Source: an uncultured Bacteroidales bacterium (lineage in GTDB: Bacteria > Bacteroidota > Bacteroidia > Bacteroidales > Muribaculaceae). Taken from it: a stretch of 44,954 nucleotides of DNA. The notes beneath the pieces are model-generated. The model was given only the letters and a program-made list of their open reading frames with translations. It was not told the origin of the DNA and did not search any database. Both the position numbers and the translations under genes were made by a program. The stretch spans positions 1 through 44,954 of the forward strand of contig CADBDH010000020.1 in assembly GCA_902793405.1 (NCBI GenBank), given 5' to 3'. How positions within the stretch are numbered: position 1 is the stretch's first letter; every line of letters begins with the position of its first letter. Positions 41,514-44,954 of this stretch are shown piece after piece.

Positions 41514-42692
41514 TTTTGTGGCCTCGAGGTAGTTAGTGAGCGGGTTGCTGTACATCTGCAACATCTTGTTGTACATGTAGAAGCGGTCGGCCTCGCTCAA
41601 CTTCATGCCTTCGGTCTTGTCGATCTGGCTCGACAGGTAATGCTCGAACGCCTCACGCTCCTCCTGGGTGTATTTGTCGGCAAAGAGCTTGTCGTCGAAC
41701 AGGATGTCGTGGGCGATGTAGTTGTTCTTGTAGATCTTGTAGTTCTGATGGATGGCGTGGTCGATGATAGCGCACACGCGGTCCACCTCCAGGAACTTGT
41801 CCAGACCCTCGGGAATCTTGTCGAGCTCCTCGTTGATGCAGGGCGTGAAGGCATAGTGCACTTCGCCCTTGTGGCCGATGATTCCCGTCTTCATGCTGAT
41901 GAGGTCATCCTCGGGCGCCTTGCGCCAGTTGGGATTCTTGCTCTTGCACAGGAATTCCTTGGCCTTGAGGTAGTCGTTGGGGTCATACTCATAGCTGATT
42001 GAGATGGGGGCGATATTCAGTTCCTTGAGACTCTCGATGAACGACTTGTCGCGGTTGCCGTAGGCCAGCATCTTGATCAGGCTCTCCTGGGTGCGGTCGT
42101 TGCTGTCCTTGCAACGGCCCTCGCGCTGGGCAATCCACAGCGAAGAACGTTTCTGCTCCACGGCAAAGTGCATATAGCCCGAGAGCTGTACGGCGGCGGT
42201 GAGCGTCTGGATACGGCCCAGGTTGCGCTTCACGATAAAGCTCTTGTTCATGCGCACGAGCTTGGTGATCCAGTCATAGATGAGCAGGTTGTTGCCGATG
42301 GCAATCTCGCACGCGTCGCGGCCACCCTTGATGAGCAGGTAGCTCAGCTGGGCCGAGTCGAGTACGATGTCGCGGTGGTTGGTGACAAAGGTGTAGGGCA
42401 CTTCCTTGTCCAGATTCTCGGCACCGCTCGTGGTGAGTGTGGTGCCTGTCTTGGCCATCAGTCCCTCGAGAAAAGGCTTCATCACCTTGACCTGGAACTC
42501 GTGCTTGGAGTTGATGCTCAGCAGCACGTGCTTGAACTCCGAGTACTTGTAGTTGGGCAGTGCCATGGCCACGATTTTCTGGAAACCGGGCTCCTGGACC
42601 AGAATGGTCATCGCCGTCTGGAAGTCCTTGTCAGGAATCGGGCAGATGTCCTGATACTCAATTGGAATGGGTATGTTCTCGTTCTCTATCAT
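41511..42692 (-). CDS. PlsC-like glycerol-3-phosphate/acyl acyltransferase
   Basis: This 393-residue protein starts at ATG 42692 (MIENENIPIPIEYQD); a GTG 24 bp upstream is less likely. It is of the PlsC/acyltransferase type: block I TNHRDIVLDS (His106 and Asp112 in this numbering), block II FIVKRNLGR, block III-like SLWIAQREGRCKD in place of the usual EGTRS, and PISISYEYDP. It would transfer acyl chains to a glycerolipid or aminoacyl acceptor at the membrane face. No membrane helix is obvious. It has its own promoter and probably leads an operon with the metallophosphoesterase and tex. Confidence 0.85.
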   Translation of the reverse strand: MIENENIPIPIEYQDICPIPDKDFQTAMTILVQEPGFQKIVAMALPNYKYSEFKHVLLSINSKHEFQVKVMKPFLEGLMAKTGTTLTTSGAENLDKEVPYTFVTNHRDIVLDSAQLSYLLIKGGRDACEIAIGNNLLIYDWITKLVRMNKSFIVKRNLGRIQTLTAAVQLSGYMHFAVEQKRSSLWIAQREGRCKDSNDRTQESLIKMLAYGNRDKSFIESLKELNIAPISISYEYDPNDYLKAKEFLCKSKNPNWRKAPEDDLISMKTGIIGHKGEVHYAFTPCINEELDKIPEGLDKFLEVDRVCAIIDHAIHQNYKIYKNNYIAHDILFDDKLFADKYTQEEREAFEHYLSSQIDKTEGMKLSEADRFYMYNKMLQMYSNPLTNYLEATK

Positions 42693-42758
42693 AGTGGTTA
42701 AGTATTGTAGAGGCACGTCGCGGCCCCTCTAAGTTTAGGTTCAATTCTTCTCAAACCA

Positions 42759-42789
42759 CAAAGATAGCAATTATCTGGAGAGAGTACAA
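42759..42789 (-). promoter_or_regulatory. promoter of the plsC-like operon
   Basis: On the minus strand: -33 TTG (42787-42789), 20-bp spacer, -7 TATCTTTG (42759-42766), about 67 nt before the ATG at 42692. Confidence 0.75.
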
Positions 42790-42970
42790 GCATCTCCCAC
42801 ATTTTTTCAAGAAAACTGCGGTAAATAGAATCATTACGGCTTCACGGGTTTGCTAAGTTGCGGTAGCAGTCTTCCCTCATGGTGATGAGGGTGGCTTCTA
42901 AACCAAGGGGCGAGCCTGAACGATTCACTAAAAATCATAGAAATAGTAAAGTGTTTAGCAAAATAATCAC

Positions 42971-42978
42971 TATCTTTG
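42971..42978 (+). promoter_or_regulatory. -7 promoter box of the 43030 gene
   Basis: TATCTTTG about 50 nt before the ATG; no clear -33. Confidence 0.55.
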
Positions 42979-43029
42979 TGTCACTCTGGTGCTCTTGTGT
43001 GCCTAGAGTGTGAAGTGGAAATCAATTAA

Positions 43030-43584
43030 ATGCGAGACGTTATGAAACCTGATGAAATTGCTAACCTTAACAAAGAGGAATTGTTCTTACAAATCAAAGA
43101 GAAGTGTAAATCCAGGTCACGTACCAATTTCTACGGAGGAATTATATTCCTGGTCGCTATCATTGCGATTATGGCCTACGCTGGGCTAACGTCATATCCA
43201 TTAGATGTGAATGATATTATTTTCTTGGTGCTCAATGCACTTCTGGCTTGTATGGGGGTGTGGCTGGTCCTGTACAGTTATCGGTTCAGCAAGAAAATTG
43301 ACAGCCTTGAGACTCCAGATCAGTTATTGTACAACTTTGAGAAGCATATTCGAAATGGCAGAATAATCTCGGTTGTATGTGGCCTCGCGCTTATTATCTC
43401 TCAAATTTGCTATGTGTATCTGGGTAATGGAGGCAATATCGATTACGGACGCTTTTTCACATTGATCGTGTTGGCTGTGGCGTTCATTCTGTTATTCAAC
43501 TACCTTCACATGAGTAGCGGAACAGTGAGAGGCAAAGACAAGGAGATCATAGAGCGACTGCACGAACTCATCGAGAACGAATGA
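43030..43584 (+). CDS. four-helix membrane protein of unknown function
   Basis: This 184-residue protein has four hydrophobic helices (about 35-53, 63-83, 112-131, 141-160) between a charged N-terminal helix (DEIANLNKEELFLQIKEKCKS) and a charged C-terminal helix (KDKEIIERLHELIENE). I do not recognise the family. ATG 43042 is an alternative start. The two helix pairs suggest an internal duplication. No neighbours suggest a role. Confidence 0.75.
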   Translation: MRDVMKPDEIANLNKEELFLQIKEKCKSRSRTNFYGGIIFLVAIIAIMAYAGLTSYPLDVNDIIFLVLNALLACMGVWLVLYSYRFSKKIDSLETPDQLLYNFEKHIRNGRIISVVCGLALIISQICYVYLGNGGNIDYGRFFTLIVLAVAFILLFNYLHMSSGTVRGKDKEIIERLHELIENE

Positions 43585-43603
43585 TGCCGTCCTTTACCAA
43601 GGC

Positions 43604-43675
43604 ATGGGACGGTTGATCGGCAAGAGCCAATTGGAAAAAGATGTGTGCAAGTTACTGAAATCTAAGTGGAAATGA
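43604..43675 (+). pseudogene. possible C-terminal gene remnant (23 codons)
   Basis: A short frame reading MGRLIGKSQLEKDVCKLLKS followed by KWK and a stop has natural-looking protein composition, and the frame stays open upstream for another 17 codons (...NDAVLYQG). It is out of frame with the preceding gene and has no start signals. It may be the tail of a decayed gene, or chance. Confidence 0.25.
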
Positions 43676-43687
43676 GTGTTTAGCTAA

Positions 43688-43695
43688 TATTTTTG
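43688..43695 (+). promoter_or_regulatory. -7 promoter box of the TraB/GumN gene
   Basis: TATTTTTG, about 30 nt before the ATG at 43725; no good -33. Confidence 0.5.
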
Positions 43696-43724
43696 CCACC
43701 TTTGCTGATAATAACAAAAGAATT

Positions 43725-44618
43725 ATGAATGTGATGAAAAGATTTGTGCTATCTCTTACTCTTGCATTAGCGGCTGTATCGTTACAAGCTCAATTATTGT
43801 GGAGAGTTTCGGGCAATGGCTTGGAAAAAGAAAGCTACATCCTGGGCACTATGCATAACGCTCCCGCCTCGATGATTGATGAGATTCCCGGCATGCAACA
43901 GGCTTTGGCAGGTTGTGATGTCGTCATCGGTGAGATGGACATGAACGATCTGGGCCTGAATGCACTAAATGCTGATATTGTGTCGTTAGTTGCAAAGTTT
44001 GAGGCACCATCCGATAGCACGCTCGATAAGCTGTTTTCGCCAGAGGAATACCAAATGATTAAACAAGTGTTCAATGAGAAATGTGGCGACGCGGTAATGC
44101 CTTTCACCTTGATGAATTTCTTCAAGCCGGCTTTTACCAATCTGATTATAACACAATTCAGTATTCTGGACAGTGTTGGTGACGTGAGTCAGTACATCGA
44201 CATGGCGGTTCAGCTTCGTGCCCAGGAAATGGGACGTCCGACAATGGGTCTGGAGACTCTGATGGAACAAATGGGTTTTGTGTTCGACATTCCTATTGCC
44301 GACCAAGCAAAAGAATTGCTGGAGACATGTCAGTACATTGATTTCAGTGAGGAAATGGTATCGATGTTGTATGAGCCTTACATCAACCAGGATTTGGCCA
44401 GAATTGAAGCCCTTTACTTTGACTCTGAATTGGGCAATGATGAAAAGGAAAATGATAGGCTTGTCCTTCGTCGCAATCTCAATTGGATTGAGAAATTGGT
44501 TAAAATGATGCCCGAACAGTCATGTCTTGTGTGTGTCGGGGCGGCACACTTGATTGGCCAACAAGGTTTGCTCCAACTCTTCCGTGACCGCGGCTACATC
44601 GTCGAGCCCATGAAATAA
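43725..44618 (+). CDS. TraB/GumN family protein
   Basis: This 297-residue exported protein has a signal peptide (to about residue 22, SLQAQ) and the TraB/GumN (TIKI-like) fold with the N-terminal LGTMH motif (His44) and the C-terminal CVGAAHLIGQQG motif. Family members are putative metal-dependent proteases or hydrolases; the bacterial substrates are unknown. Length fits the family. ATG 43734 (MKRF) is an alternative start. Transcribed alone from its own -7 box. Confidence 0.88.
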   Translation: MNVMKRFVLSLTLALAAVSLQAQLLWRVSGNGLEKESYILGTMHNAPASMIDEIPGMQQALAGCDVVIGEMDMNDLGLNALNADIVSLVAKFEAPSDSTLDKLFSPEEYQMIKQVFNEKCGDAVMPFTLMNFFKPAFTNLIITQFSILDSVGDVSQYIDMAVQLRAQEMGRPTMGLETLMEQMGFVFDIPIADQAKELLETCQYIDFSEEMVSMLYEPYINQDLARIEALYFDSELGNDEKENDRLVLRRNLNWIEKLVKMMPEQSCLVCVGAAHLIGQQGLLQLFRDRGYIVEPMK

Positions 44619-44792
44619 CCCCGTCTATCCAGGCTAAATGCGGTTGAACAACTTTTCCAAAATTATAAAAGTCAGGACGCGTACCAGCGCCTCATGAACA
44701 ATGAATCACCAAAAAAAGAACGCAAGTAAAATAATAATCGCATTTATCCTACGTTAATCAGTAGTATTGAATATGTAAACAAGAGTAATGAA

Positions 44793-44954
44793 ATGAGAAA
44801 ATTAAAGTTTTTAGGTTTTGTCCTAATACTGTTCACATTGTTCTCCTTGGCATCATGCGGTGACGATGATGTCAAGAGTATTGACTCAAGTAAACTTGAG
44901 GGCATTTGGACACAAGTATTTGATAGTAGAATACAAGATGCGAGTGTCGTTAAA
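44793..44954 (+). CDS. lipoprotein, 5' end only (runs off the window)
   Basis: 54 codons from ATG 44793 to the right edge. MRKLKFLGFVLILFTLFSLA followed by SCGDDD is a lipoprotein signal with lipobox LASC (Cys22) and an acidic stretch after it, a surface-export pattern in Bacteroidetes. The mature part starts KLEGIWTQVFDS, reminiscent of small lipocalin-like domains. The rest is outside the window. Confidence 0.75.
   Translation, partial: MRKLKFLGFVLILFTLFSLASCGDDDVKSIDSSKLEGIWTQVFDSRIQDASVVK

Larger units (their letters stand above)
42693..43029. other. divergent gap between plsC-like gene and 43030 gene
   Basis: It contains the plsC-like promoter (42759-42789), a short hairpin CCCTCAT/ATGAGGG near 42876-42893, and a -7 box TATCTTTG (42971-42978) for the downstream gene. 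No coding sequence or named RNA family is recognised. Confidence 0.6.

Overview
The window looks like a Bacteroidales chromosome (Prevotellaceae or Muribaculaceae-like, gut or rumen type). The evidence is: -7 boxes of the form TAnnTTTG upstream of many genes with little Shine-Dalgarno signal; a complete aerotolerance (Bat) operon; a type IX secretion C-terminal signal; BspA-like and dockerin-like surface proteins; and several secreted glycan-active enzymes. There is no phage, plasmid, CRISPR or rRNA content. One tRNA-Met is present.

Layout. 1-665 (-): start of pyruvate:ferredoxin oxidoreductase, interrupted by a frameshifting internal deletion. 1272-3921 (-): GH13 lipoprotein and a coiled-coil secreted protein. 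4084-10315 (-): a surface-protein cluster made of a T9SS-tagged small protein, a von Willebrand A protein and a very large M6 protease / dockerin / LamG / SUMF1 fusion. 10776-14325 (+): GH125 mannosidase and a DUF4954 beta-helix protein. 14317-14942: a four-helix-bundle (IVP/S23) gene enclosed by inverted heptad repeats, then tRNA-Met. 15250-17546 (+): sialidase overlapping a tRNA-dihydrouridine synthase. 17877-19337 (-): PepD. 19838-20755 (+): BspA-like/dockerin protein bracketed by a long inverted repeat. 21017-22423 (+): second GH13 enzyme. 22498-24492 (-): LPS-type kinase and a sugar-isomerase-like protein. 24791-33407 (+): moxR, DUF58, a membrane protein and batABCDE. 33503-37645 (+): PAP2 phosphatase, lipoprotein, small HTH-like protein, universal stress protein, acyltransferase. 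37576-42692 (-): DUF1232 protein, Tex, metallophosphoesterase, PlsC-like acyltransferase. 43030-44954 (+): membrane protein, TraB/GumN protein and the start of a lipoprotein.

The most unusual signal lies between the genes. About a dozen intergenic gaps hold degenerate tandem repeats with a 7-bp period. In transcript orientation TAG-type heptads (TTTAGNG, TTTTTAG, GTTTTAG) lie directly after stop codons, and CTA-type heptads (ACTAGAA, ACTAGGG) lie directly before start codons. Where both occur in one gap they could pair as a long mRNA hairpin. A conserved nonamer, GGCATCCGC, often caps the heptads. Several TAG blocks start right beside a perfect, locus-specific hairpin, and in two cases one arm of that hairpin is the end of the preceding gene. 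One copy of the arrangement encloses a gene of the four-helix-bundle family known from 23S rRNA intervening sequences. I read this as a family of small, possibly mobile RNA-hairpin elements with one protein-coding member. The layout is seen directly; mobility is inference.

Functionally, the sialidase, GH125 mannosidase, two GH13 enzymes, fucose-isomerase-like protein and dockerin/LRR surface proteins fit a glycan-foraging lifestyle. The Bat operon and universal stress protein fit stress handling in an anaerobe.
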